A DNA stretch of 41,181 bases, taken from positions 1-41,181 of IMG/VR virus record IMGVR_UViG_3300018080_000299; one strand, written 5' to 3'. Under the pieces are notes generated by a model. That model searched no databases. It was given only the letters and a program-made list of their open reading frames with translations, and had not been told where the DNA came from. The translations under genes and the position numbers were made by a program. This document shows, in pieces, positions 13,485 to 21,547 of this stretch. Every line of letters starts with the position of its first letter. Position 1 is the stretch's first letter. Source of the DNA: a virus.

Positions 13485-14759
13485 ATGGAAACACAGACTG
13501 GACAGAGAACAGTATCGAGTGTAAATTCGGGAATACTGCCGCTGAATTTTTCCAGCAAGGTATTTAATCCGGAAGTAGATAAAGGCCGCGGGCCGGATTT
13601 TGAAACCGTGCTTTTCCGGCTGTTGTACAAGCTTGGAGAGGGACTGGGCAAAGAAACCAAGACCCGTAAATTCCAGGTAGCAGACGATGAATTCGAGCAG
13701 AGGCAGACGAGTATCCTGGCGATAGCCACGCCCACGGCCACGGTATTTACCGTGCCGACAGATATCGGGCTTATACTGCGCCCCGGATTCCTGTTGAAAA
13801 ACCTGAAAACAGCGGAAGTGTATTACATCCTTGGAGTGATCGGTGACACGATCACAGTGACCAGGGACTGGGGCACGTTCCTTGGCGGAGCGGCTGCAAC
13901 CACGGCAAACGGTGATAATCTCGCAATACTGGGCGAAGCGGCAGCAGAAGGAGGCGCCAGCGGCGAAGCTATTTCGAACCAGGTGGATATTTCCTATAAC
14001 TTTACATCGTTTATCCGGACACCGTTTGACGTTTCGGATCACGACTATCATGGTGAAACGGAAATCGGAAACGACTGGGACCGGATCAGCAAGAGAGCAA
14101 TGATCCAGCACAGGATCCAGATTGAATACCAGCTGTGGCACAGCTACAGGAATGCTACTACTCATCCGACAACGGGTAAGCCGTTACACACAACCGGTGG
14201 AGTCCTGCAGCATATCCAGGGTAATATCCACGACCTTTCGGCGAATACCGGGGGCGTGCTGACAGAGCGCGAGATGGATGCTGCGATGGAGATGTTTTTC
14301 CAGAACGGCAGTAATGAAAAGTGGGGCTGGACCGGAACCCACTTCCTTTCCGGCCTGTCAAGTTTTGCTAAAAACAAGATGCGATTCCATGACAGGAAGA
14401 GCAAGGAATACGGAATGAACATTACCGTATATGAGCATGGCGGAAACAAGATGTATATAGTCGAGCACAAAAAGGTGTTCACTGGTTACGGGGCCACCAG
14501 CGGCTACACGGGCGGAACCCTTGCCAGCCAGCTCGTGGTAATGGACATGAACTGCTGGGGCCTGCGCCATTTCAAAGGCATGGGCACGAAGCTGCACAAG
14601 AATATCCAGCAGAATGATGTGTCCGGAAGAAAAGACGAATGGAGAACAACGATAGGTGTGGAAGGCAGGCCCGGGATTGATAATCCCCGGAATGTGACGA
14701 CCGCCCCCGACCAGTTCCTGAGCCCGAACGGAAAGCTTATCGGGTTTGATACTTATTGA
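13485..14759 (+). CDS. Major capsid protein, 424 aa
   Basis: Main shell protein, called from its place after the scaffold, its length and its character. The Gly/Ala/Thr-rich sequence has an N-terminal Asn-Ser-Gly-Ile-Leu-Pro-Leu-Asn-Phe-Ser-Ser stretch. A beta-rich region follows with Asp-Thr-Ile-Thr-Val-Thr-Arg-Asp-Trp-Gly-Thr (about residues 125-135) and then a helix resembling the long spine helix of the HK97 fold. The style resembles the SU10/DUF5309-type capsid proteins, which I cannot confirm without a profile search. GAGAGG lies about ten bases upstream. A hairpin at 14770-14795 follows the stop. Confidence 0.85.
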   Translation: METQTGQRTVSSVNSGILPLNFSSKVFNPEVDKGRGPDFETVLFRLLYKLGEGLGKETKTRKFQVADDEFEQRQTSILAIATPTATVFTVPTDIGLILRPGFLLKNLKTAEVYYILGVIGDTITVTRDWGTFLGGAAATTANGDNLAILGEAAAEGGASGEAISNQVDISYNFTSFIRTPFDVSDHDYHGETEIGNDWDRISKRAMIQHRIQIEYQLWHSYRNATTHPTTGKPLHTTGGVLQHIQGNIHDLSANTGGVLTEREMDAAMEMFFQNGSNEKWGWTGTHFLSGLSSFAKNKMRFHDRKSKEYGMNITVYEHGGNKMYIVEHKKVFTGYGATSGYTGGTLASQLVVMDMNCWGLRHFKGMGTKLHKNIQQNDVSGRKDEWRTTIGVEGRPGIDNPRNVTTAPDQFLSPNGKLIGFDTY

Positions 14760-14769
14760 GTAACCTTTA

Positions 14770-14800
14770 GAGTCCGGTGCGAGTGCGCCGGGCTCTTGTA
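14770..14800 (+). terminator. Hairpin after the major capsid gene
   Basis: Eleven base pairs (left arm 14770-14780, loop GAGT, right arm 14785-14795) are followed by only TTG, so the U-tract is poor. A partial terminator or an RNA-stabilising 3' hairpin that keeps capsid mRNA more abundant than downstream mRNA is plausible. Such an element after the capsid gene is common in podoviruses. Confidence 0.55.
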
Positions 14801-14817
14801 AATAACTGGAGGAATAC

Positions 14818-15339
14818 ATGGGAAGACGTAAAAAGAGAGATATTTTTAAAACTGCGTATGCGAATCACCGGCTTACATACAAAGTGGCATGTTCGGAAGA
14901 AGAACTGCGTGCGAACCCGAGGGTTAAGAACGCGCCGCATACAGAAGATGGAATCCGGTTTGTTTCCAGGCCTGCAAAAGATCTGTTTCCGGAAGACATG
15001 CCGCGTGAAAGAGGGATGAAGGGTAGTTTTTTCTGTTCCGAGCATATGCCGGAATGTGCGAATATGTCTCCGACTGAAAAGGACGCAGTGGATGAATGGT
15101 TCAGGGAATATGCAAAAAGATGTTCCGGCTATCCGTTAAAACTCCATGACGTTGGTATGGAAGAGCAGCTTATCACCTATGACCAGATTGACAGCATTGT
15201 CAAGGAAGAGCTGGGTGCCAGGAGTGACAAGCTGGTGAAGGCAGAAGTTGAAAAGCGGGTAGGCACAGAGCTGGATGCCAGGGTGGAAGCGGAAGTGCAG
15301 AAGCGCCTGGATGCCTTAAAAGAGGCTGGAGGGGAATAG
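14818..15339 (+). CDS. Hypothetical protein with C-terminal coiled coil, 173 aa
   Basis: A basic N-terminus (Gly-Arg-Arg-Lys-Lys-Arg) and a middle section with two Cys-rich points (Phe-Phe-Cys-Ser-Glu-His near residue 70) precede a long Glu/Lys/Val/Ala helix (about residues 120-170) with heptad spacing. Ribosome binding site GGAGG precedes the ATG. It lies downstream of the capsid gene among probable decoration and head-completion genes. No family was recognised. Confidence 0.6.
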   Translation: MGRRKKRDIFKTAYANHRLTYKVACSEEELRANPRVKNAPHTEDGIRFVSRPAKDLFPEDMPRERGMKGSFFCSEHMPECANMSPTEKDAVDEWFREYAKRCSGYPLKLHDVGMEEQLITYDQIDSIVKEELGARSDKLVKAEVEKRVGTELDARVEAEVQKRLDALKEAGGE

Positions 15340-15341
15340 CT

Positions 15342-15788
15342 ATGAAGAAAACGTTGAAAAAGATTAAAACAATATTACTGCTGGCGGCGGTGGTGTTTTA
15401 CCTGCTGCTGGCGCTTCTGGTGAGGGAACCGATGCCGGCGCATGCGGCCACAACGATTATATGGGATGGCTCGTGGACGCGTGCGGTGGGGGATTTTAAG
15501 GCATTGTCTGTGGCGGATGCCGATTTGATAAACAGCGCCACGCAGGCGATAACGAGCAGGCTTACTACGGTTTCGGCGTGTTTCGGGCAGATACATACTG
15601 TATCTGCATCGACGCCTACGGCTAATCTCGTGCTGTGCTCGGTGCCGGATCAGACGGTTGCAGCTAACAGGGGAAAAGTGGTGGTGAGCGCTCACCGGGC
15701 AACGGATACGCTGGTGGCAAGTACCTGGGGTGATGCGACCGGAACTACCGAGGCATTTATATTTATCTTCGGCAACAGTCCTTATTGA
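15342..15788 (+). CDS. Hypothetical virion-region protein with Sec-type signal peptide, 148 aa
   Basis: The N-terminus is a textbook signal peptide: a Lys-rich start, a Leu/Val/Ala hydrophobic core (about residues 11-27), and a Pro-Met-Pro-Ala-His-Ala end with likely cleavage after residue 35. The mature part is a Thr/Ala/Val-rich, beta-looking domain with two cysteines, like a small surface or decoration protein. GGGG precedes the ATG. A signal peptide is unusual for a head or tail component. It might instead act in the envelope, or the hydrophobic stretch may be an anchor. Confidence 0.65.
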   Translation: MKKTLKKIKTILLLAAVVFYLLLALLVREPMPAHAATTIIWDGSWTRAVGDFKALSVADADLINSATQAITSRLTTVSACFGQIHTVSASTPTANLVLCSVPDQTVAANRGKVVVSAHRATDTLVASTWGDATGTTEAFIFIFGNSPY

Positions 15789-15829
15789 CGGAATGCGTGA
15801 AGTAAAAAGCTAAATACTGGAGAGATTTT

Positions 15830-16189
15830 ATGATAAAAATAATGAGGAAGATGGCAGCAGTCCAGGGTATCAGCGGTCTTATGATGGGTATCCTGGAGGT
15901 GGATGGAGCGGAAGTTCTGATGACGGAGCTTCGGGGCGCTGTTGATATGGAAGTTCTCCCGGAAGGAACAGTCGATGAAAAGGGAGAAATATCAGTAGTA
16001 GAGCCACTGAAGGGAATAGCCGGAAGCGGCGGCCTTATGATAGGCCGTGTGGATGTTTTCGGTGTGAAAGTGCTGGTGAGTGAACTGAGGGGATCCCTGG
16101 ACACGGAAGTGCTGCCGGCGAAGAAGAAACCTGTGGTGAAGAAAGCGCCGGCGAAGAAGAAAAAAGCCAAGAAGAAGAGCAAGAAGTAA
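15830..16189 (+). CDS. Two-repeat protein with histone-like Lys/Ala tail, 119 aa
   Basis: Residues 16-44 and 68-96 are two copies of one motif (Gly-Leu-Met-x-Gly...Val-Leu...Glu-Leu-Arg-Gly...Asp-x-Glu-Val-Leu-Pro), roughly half identical, linked by an acidic spacer. The last 23 residues are nearly all Lys, Ala, Pro and Val, resembling bacterial histone H1-like tails. The tail would bind DNA or an acidic partner, while the repeats could form a small beta domain. GGAG lies upstream of ATG 15830; ATG 15842 is an alternative. No family was recognised. A minor capsid or DNA-condensing role is inferred from location. Confidence 0.6.
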   Translation: MIKIMRKMAAVQGISGLMMGILEVDGAEVLMTELRGAVDMEVLPEGTVDEKGEISVVEPLKGIAGSGGLMIGRVDVFGVKVLVSELRGSLDTEVLPAKKKPVVKKAPAKKKKAKKKSKK

Positions 16190-16217
16190 GTAAATACAAT
16201 TCTGGAGGTATGGAAAA

Positions 16218-16508
16218 ATGGCAGATGTACCGAATATTAATAACACATTGAGGCAGCTCGTGGGTGATGAAATGAAGCTTGTAACGATCACGGCGGAACT
16301 CACGAATGCTACAAAGAAGACAATTCCGACAGGACTGTCAGTTGTTGAAGCCACCTGGACGCAGGAACGGATAGTTGCATCCGGAACGGCGGCAGATACA
16401 ATAATTGCAGTCCCGAGTGCAACGGCAGGTGCAATAGACGTAACGGCAGTCGGGGCCACCGGGACAACGACTGCTGAGTGTTTCGCATTGGGAAGCGGAA
16501 AAACGTAA
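16218..16508 (+). CDS. Hypothetical decoration-type protein, 96 aa
   Basis: A Thr/Ala/Val/Gly-rich small protein with the look of a beta-sandwich (alternating hydrophobic and Thr residues from residue 20 onward). GGAGG precedes the ATG. It is one of several short Thr/Ala-rich proteins between capsid and fibre genes and could decorate the head. No family was recognised. Confidence 0.6.
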   Translation: MADVPNINNTLRQLVGDEMKLVTITAELTNATKKTIPTGLSVVEATWTQERIVASGTAADTIIAVPSATAGAIDVTAVGATGTTTAECFALGSGKT

Positions 16509-16532
16509 TAGCCCGAGAGGGGTTTAAAGGTT

Positions 16533-16937
16533 ATGAGCGGATCTAACAACCAGGGACTTGCTTATCCGTATACCGGCAGCATGATAGTGAATGCTGGAGC
16601 AAGGAAAAGCATAAAGTGTTACGGAGCCACCCCGAGTCCGGCAGTGCTGGGAAAGGGAGCGCCCAATGCACTTATGAGGAGATTGAGTGTCAGGGTGACG
16701 GCTGATCCTGTATATCTTGGAGAAGTACGGTTTAAGAGCTTCCAGGATCGAACTACACCGGCCATTGCAGACCAGGCTTCAGCTACAGACGACCTGATAA
16801 ACGCGAATGAATCGTGGTATACGATTGAAGGTCAGCCGGTAGTGCAGATCCAGTTTTTCAATGATGGGACATTGCCGGTGACAATATTGTTTACAGGAGC
16901 AAGTGACATGGATGTTTCCGGTACGACATTAGCATAA
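16533..16937 (+). CDS. Hypothetical structural protein, 134 aa
   Basis: A beta-rich soluble protein with a Tyr-Pro-Tyr-Thr-Gly-Ser-Met-Ile start, a basic stretch (Leu-Met-Arg-Arg-Leu-Ser-Val-Arg-Val) in the middle, and Thr-Ile-Leu-Phe-Thr-Gly-Ala-Ser-Asp near the end. The layout resembles small head or tail accessory proteins. It ends ten bases before the fibre gene. No family was recognised. Confidence 0.6.
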   Translation: MSGSNNQGLAYPYTGSMIVNAGARKSIKCYGATPSPAVLGKGAPNALMRRLSVRVTADPVYLGEVRFKSFQDRTTPAIADQASATDDLINANESWYTIEGQPVVQIQFFNDGTLPVTILFTGASDMDVSGTTLA

Positions 16938-16947
16938 GGGGCAGCGT

Positions 16948-19900
16948 ATGAAAACGCGACTGGGTTTAATCGTGGCGAACATATTGATGTTCGCCATTTC
17001 TTTTTTTATTGTGAGCGGTATGGCGGTGGCGCAACATTCGGGGGGCGGACACAGCAGAATGGGAGTGCATACCCATAAGCGCGCGGACCATGTCGGGGCC
17101 GTGGTGACGGACCAGAATATAACGACGTATGCGAGTTCAACATTTGCGAGCCCGACAGTATTGCTGGAACACAGTACCGGTAATATATATGCAAGCGGTT
17201 CCCTGAATATATCCGGCGGTGTTGTTGCAACCGGGAGTGTTACAATAGGCGGAGATGTATTTGTGGCCGGCGGAGTTTACGCGTCTGGACCGATGGAAGT
17301 CGACGGGTATGCATCCTTTACGTATTACATAGCATCCAATGAAACGGTGATAAGCGCCGGACATGATCTTACCGTGGATAACGGCACGTTCGATAATGAT
17401 GTGCTTATTTCCGGAACGCTCGGAGTTACAGGCGATATTACGTCAACCGGTACGCTTAAATTCGGACATGCAGGAACAAGTTCTATAACAGGAGCCGGGG
17501 TTGCAGAATTTGCATCTGTGACGGTAAACAGCAATCTTGATATGACAGGCGGAAAGATTGTTGATGTTGGAACTCCTGTTGATGGTGGTGATGCTACCAA
17601 CAAAACTTATGTTGATACTGCTGTTGCAGCAGGCGGCGGAACACTTCAAGCAGTTATGGATAATGGAAATATAACAACCAGAGGTTATTTTTCTACCAAT
17701 ACTACTTACGGAATATGGGCCAGCGGATCAATATGGTCCTGGAGCAGTATAACCGGCAACAACTTTGTGGCCGATCCAACTAATGCCATAGCAGTTAATA
17801 TATCAGCAACAAGTACTTATGTTGGTATAGATGTAGATCATGGGTTGGGAGTAGCGTCTGCTGTAGATGTGGCCCAGGCCGGATCGGGGTACGGAATTTA
17901 TGTTGAGAGTACAGCTTTGTCAAGTTCTGCCGGTATTGATTCTAATTATAATGGAGATTCTGCAGCTATTTCTGCAACTGTTCAGAATGGCGGCGGAGAG
18001 GGTACGGTTATTGCGCTTACTAATTCAGATGTCGACAGCACGAGTGATGCTGCACTAATAAGAAATTTCGGACTTGGAAACAGTTTGTACATTAATAACA
18101 TTCCTGGCGGTACTGATTTTATTGATGCACAATCCGGATTGCTACCAGCGCACAGATTTAAGGTAGCTGGAGATGGTGATATATTTACTTCAGGAGATAT
18201 ATGGGCAACCGGCACGTCAGATGTGGGTACTTCTGTTTCAGATATAGCTATAGTTGGAAGTGATGCCAGCTCTCTTACAGCCCTGGGCGGAAGTGTTTAC
18301 GACACGACAAATTACAATAATTTTGAATATATTTCAGTTAATACTGGTGGTGGAACAAAAGTAATAAACGGATTTAATTCTGACACCTCACCTTCTACTA
18401 TCAAGTTTCACAAATACCGAAGCGGTGCAAGCGCTAACGGCGCAGATATTGCTGCAATGACTTTCAATCTTTCTGATACAAATGACACGGATCAGGAATT
18501 TGGCCGTATTACGGTTGAAGCTGAAGATGAAGCAAACGGTGACGGTAAAATGACGCTGTACACAACTGCCGGGCATTCTTCTTCTGCTGCAATGGAATTT
18601 GACGGAGATGAAGGAGAAATCAATATACTAAAAACGATTGATTCTACACATGACATAAGAACATCCGCGGGCTTTCTTGCAACAGGAAGCGTGACAGCAA
18701 ACAGTTTTATCGCCGATCCTACAACAGCTATAGCATTAAATATTTCAGCTACGAGTACCTATGCTGTTGTTGATATAGAACACGGTGTAGGCACTGGCAT
18801 GGCGGTGGATATATCTCATGTAGGAACAGGAAAAGCATTAAGTGTATTTCATAATAATTCATCTTATGGTGGAGAAGGAATAAGTAATTATTATGCCGGG
18901 ACAGATGATGCTTTCTGGTCTTTGATTCCTAATGCAAAAGGAGAGGGAATCGCCGGAAGATTTACTAACAGCGATACGGACTCCACTAATATTACAGTTC
19001 TTTTGGAAAATGTGGGATTTGGAGATACGTTAGATATGTTGAACACAACTCCCGCGGCAAATTACATAGACCTTCATGATACTTTAACACACTTTCTATA
19101 TGTGCAAGGTGACGGGGATATTCTGACAAAAGGAGATATTTGGGCTACTGGTGCATTGACTGTTAATAACATAGTGGCTGATCCAACTACAGCAATAGCT
19201 GTAAATGTATCTGCGACTGATACATACGATACAGTTGAAATAGATCACGGAAACGGAAGCGGTGACGCTCTTGACGTAGAATATCTTGGGAGCGGTTCTG
19301 CTGCAAGAATTACTGTCAGCAACGGCGGCGGAGAGGGAACTGCTTTAAGTTTGTTTAACACGGATTCAGACAGTAATACCAATACGATGCTGATAACAAA
19401 TTCGAGTATCGGAGATTCTATATCCATTGCAACTTTGAGTGATGCAGGAGACATATTAACAGCTAATAATTTGGGTTCGCACCGGGCAACTTTGCAGGGA
19501 GACGGAGATTTACTTATTGCAGGAGATTACTGGGCGAGTAAATCTCTTTATATCGGAGACGATGCATCTATAGCTAATACTGTGAACATTGGAGACGGAA
19601 ACACAATTGGCGCGGGTTCAGATGATACCGTAGTAATAGGCACAGATAATACAATCACTGCAAATTCTCTGAATACTTTTGTTATGGGTCAGGGCAATAC
19701 TACAATCGTTGCGGGTTCTTCGCTGGCGGTTATGGGATTCCAGAATTATTCATCTAAAAACTCAGGTGGAATATGGGGAACCTGGCTTGAGCTTGACGAT
19801 GTGAATACTTTCCTTATTGGACGTGGAGCAGGATCGGGAGGAAACAGATGTAAATCTTCCGGAACATATAAATGGGAGTTTTGCGGCCAGAGTACGAGTC

Positions 19901-20448
19901 CCGAGTTTTCTATTGATGAGGGTGGTAATGTGAATGCTTCAGGTTCAGTTTATATAGGAGTAGATTCCACTCTCAATGGTGATGTTTTGTATGAAGGCGT
20001 TGGTTCAGGAATTGCTTATGGTGAAGTATGGGCTTTAGATAATGCAACAGCAACTACTATATCAGTACAGAATACATGGTATCAGTTTACGGAATTCGGA
20101 ACAGCAACAGCCGTTTCGAATCTTACAACTCCTTCTACTGCGAGTGATTCAGTAACTGTTACGAACGATGGAGTGTATTTTGTGTCTATATCTGCTTCAT
20201 TCAGCGGCGGAAATTCGACTGCTTATGAACTCCAGGTGTTTTGTAATAATGGCGCAACATCACATAAAAACATTCATACTGAAAGAATGCTGGGCGCGGG
20301 CGGTGATGTCGGCTCTGTGTCTATGTCTGGAATACTTTCATTGTCTGCATCAGACGAAATAGAGCTATGGATTAGAAACATAGACAACACCAATAATGCA
20401 ACAATAAGAGATGCTACCTTAACTGTATATCAAATTGGTGGTAATTAA
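16948..20448 (+). CDS. Large tail fibre/spike protein with signal-like N-terminus, 1166 aa
   Basis: Probable receptor-binding fibre. An N-terminal hydrophobic stretch ends in Ala-Val-Ala-Gln (about residue 28), like a cleavable signal, and a His/Gly-rich segment follows. The body is Gly/Ser/Thr/Asp repeats of the kind found in beta-helical fibres, with a Gly-Asp-Ala-Thr-Asn-Lys-Thr-Tyr-Val-Asp fibre motif (about residue 213). Three degenerate copies of an Ala-Asp-Pro-Thr-x-Ala-Ile-Ala unit begin near residues 274, 587 and 741. The last ~125 residues resemble a C1q/TNF-like jelly roll, a common trimeric head. From about 17560 onward the codons are more AT-rich than in neighbouring genes, suggesting a recently acquired fibre body. 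Confidence 0.75.
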   Translation: MKTRLGLIVANILMFAISFFIVSGMAVAQHSGGGHSRMGVHTHKRADHVGAVVTDQNITTYASSTFASPTVLLEHSTGNIYASGSLNISGGVVATGSVTIGGDVFVAGGVYASGPMEVDGYASFTYYIASNETVISAGHDLTVDNGTFDNDVLISGTLGVTGDITSTGTLKFGHAGTSSITGAGVAEFASVTVNSNLDMTGGKIVDVGTPVDGGDATNKTYVDTAVAAGGGTLQAVMDNGNITTRGYFSTNTTYGIWASGSIWSWSSITGNNFVADPTNAIAVNISATSTYVGIDVDHGLGVASAVDVAQAGSGYGIYVESTALSSSAGIDSNYNGDSAAISATVQNGGGEGTVIALTNSDVDSTSDAALIRNFGLGNSLYINNIPGGTDFIDAQSGLLPAHRFKVAGDGDIFTSGDIWATGTSDVGTSVSDIAIVGSDASSLTALGGSVYDTTNYNNFEYISVNTGGGTKVINGFNSDTSPSTIKFHKYRSGASANGADIAAMTFNLSDTNDTDQEFGRITVEAEDEANGDGKMTLYTTAGHSSSAAMEFDGDEGEINILKTIDSTHDIRTSAGFLATGSVTANSFIADPTTAIALNISATSTYAVVDIEHGVGTGMAVDISHVGTGKALSVFHNNSSYGGEGISNYYAGTDDAFWSLIPNAKGEGIAGRFTNSDTDSTNITVLLENVGFGDTLDMLNTTPAANYIDLHDTLTHFLYVQGDGDILTKGDIWATGALTVNNIVADPTTAIAVNVSATDTYDTVEIDHGNGSGDALDVEYLGSGSAARITVSNGGGEGTALSLFNTDSDSNTNTMLITNSSIGDSISIATLSDAGDILTANNLGSHRATLQGDGDLLIAGDYWASKSLYIGDDASIANTVNIGDGNTIGAGSDDTVVIGTDNTITANSLNTFVMGQGNTTIVAGSSLAVMGFQNYSSKNSGGIWGTWLELDDVNTFLIGRGAGSGGNRCKSSGTYKWEFCGQSTSPEFSIDEGGNVNASGSVYIGVDSTLNGDVLYEGVGSGIAYGEVWALDNATATTISVQNTWYQFTEFGTATAVSNLTTPSTASDSVTVTNDGVYFVSISASFSGGNSTAYELQVFCNNGATSHKNIHTERMLGAGGDVGSVSMSGILSLSASDEIELWIRNIDNTNNATIRDATLTVYQIGGN

Positions 20449-20461
20449 AGGAGGAACTATT

Positions 20462-20695
20462 ATGGCGGATTTTAACCCGGATACAAAAGCGCCGACCGCC
20501 GGAATTAATTTTGCAAAACATGCTATTCTACCAGCCGGCACCAGAATCAGAATTGTTATTGATGATGAAATTGGTGATCCAGCTCTGGATAAAACTATTC
20601 CGACAACAGTAACTATTGACGGATCCGTGTATGACGTGACAGGCAGTGAAACGTCATTGATCCTGACCGGAATGCTTAATATTACGCCGCAGTAA
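20462..20695 (+). CDS. Hypothetical small structural protein, 77 aa
   Basis: A Thr/Ile/Asp-rich, probably beta-stranded protein. The start at 20462 follows AAAGGAGG; an in-frame upstream start at 20435 lies inside the fibre gene and is rejected. It sits between the fibre and the tail adaptor, so a connector or chaperone role is possible. No family was recognised. Confidence 0.6.
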   Translation: MADFNPDTKAPTAGINFAKHAILPAGTRIRIVIDDEIGDPALDKTIPTTVTIDGSVYDVTGSETSLILTGMLNITPQ

Positions 20696-20704
20696 GGAGA
20701 TGTA

Positions 20705-21541
20705 ATGGCCCGATCTTTAACCACACTGATAACAGACATACAGAGAAGGGCGTTTGATCCTCTGGGGAGAAGGTTTACTACTGCGGATGTTATTTCGTTT
20801 TTGAATTATGTGCAGGACGAGATACAGCAGGAACTTGGATTTCAGAAAAAGCGTGCAACGCTGGATCTAACTGGGGATTTTGCATTTACTAAAAATGAAC
20901 TGAATTACTATGATCTCCCGGATGATTTCATGTATCTTGATTTTGATGAAGGAATCATGGTTGATGGAATTCGGTATCATGGAACAAGTGATGCAGAAAT
21001 TGATATGTTCCAGGAAAAGGCTGTGGCAGGCCCCGAGCTGGAAAATGATTATAATGACGACATAATAACTGTCGATGATTATATGGATGAATCGCAGACG
21101 GGGATGTTGAAATATTATTCTATCGACTGGAAAGACCAGGCGCGGGTAACTGCCGGCAAAAGCGGGTACCTGCTTTACATAATACCCAATGTGAACACCG
21201 GGCAGGTGGTGACGTATACATACATGATGTTGCCGGACCAGTTTGTTGCCGGGGGAGCCCAGGTATCATTGCTGGTGAGAAACTGTGAAGAAGTGCTGGT
21301 GTATGGAGGGTTGGAGAGGTGTGCGGAGCAGGCATTGTTCGGCGGAATTATAACGCAGAATGTGTATGATACATTTAAGGCGTTGTATGACAGGAAGATG
21401 CTGGATTGTATTAAATTCTATATGAATATGAAGACCCCGGATAAGGACCAGTTCGCGAAGACGGCGAAGCAGGTATATAATTCGAACAATTCAATGAGTA
21501 GTGATTCCCGGCGGGTTATCGGATATTCCGAAGGGTATTAA
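20705..21541 (+). CDS. Head-tail adaptor / tubular tail protein A-like, 278 aa
   Basis: Probable first ring of the short tail, contacting the portal. The N-terminus has the helical Thr-Leu-Ile-Thr-Asp-Ile-Gln-Arg-Arg-Ala...Phe-Leu-Asn-Tyr-Val-Gln-Asp-Glu-Ile pattern seen in gp11/gp4-type adaptors. Next come Tyr-Asp-Leu-Pro-Asp-Asp-Phe-Met-Tyr-Leu (residues ~73-82) and a C-terminal helix with Glu-Arg-Cys-Ala-Glu-Gln-Ala-Leu. Its place directly before the nozzle gene is the T7 gp11-gp12 order. AAGGAG precedes the start. Confidence 0.75.
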   Translation: MARSLTTLITDIQRRAFDPLGRRFTTADVISFLNYVQDEIQQELGFQKKRATLDLTGDFAFTKNELNYYDLPDDFMYLDFDEGIMVDGIRYHGTSDAEIDMFQEKAVAGPELENDYNDDIITVDDYMDESQTGMLKYYSIDWKDQARVTAGKSGYLLYIIPNVNTGQVVTYTYMMLPDQFVAGGAQVSLLVRNCEEVLVYGGLERCAEQALFGGIITQNVYDTFKALYDRKMLDCIKFYMNMKTPDKDQFAKTAKQVYNSNNSMSSDSRRVIGYSEGY

Positions 21542-21547
21542 AATGAT

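Noticed and set aside
14173-14190. A fifth operator (CGGGTAA-GCCG-TTACACA) in the capsid gene
   Set aside because: Two mismatches to the palindrome, inside coding sequence and with no promoter nearby, so probably chance.
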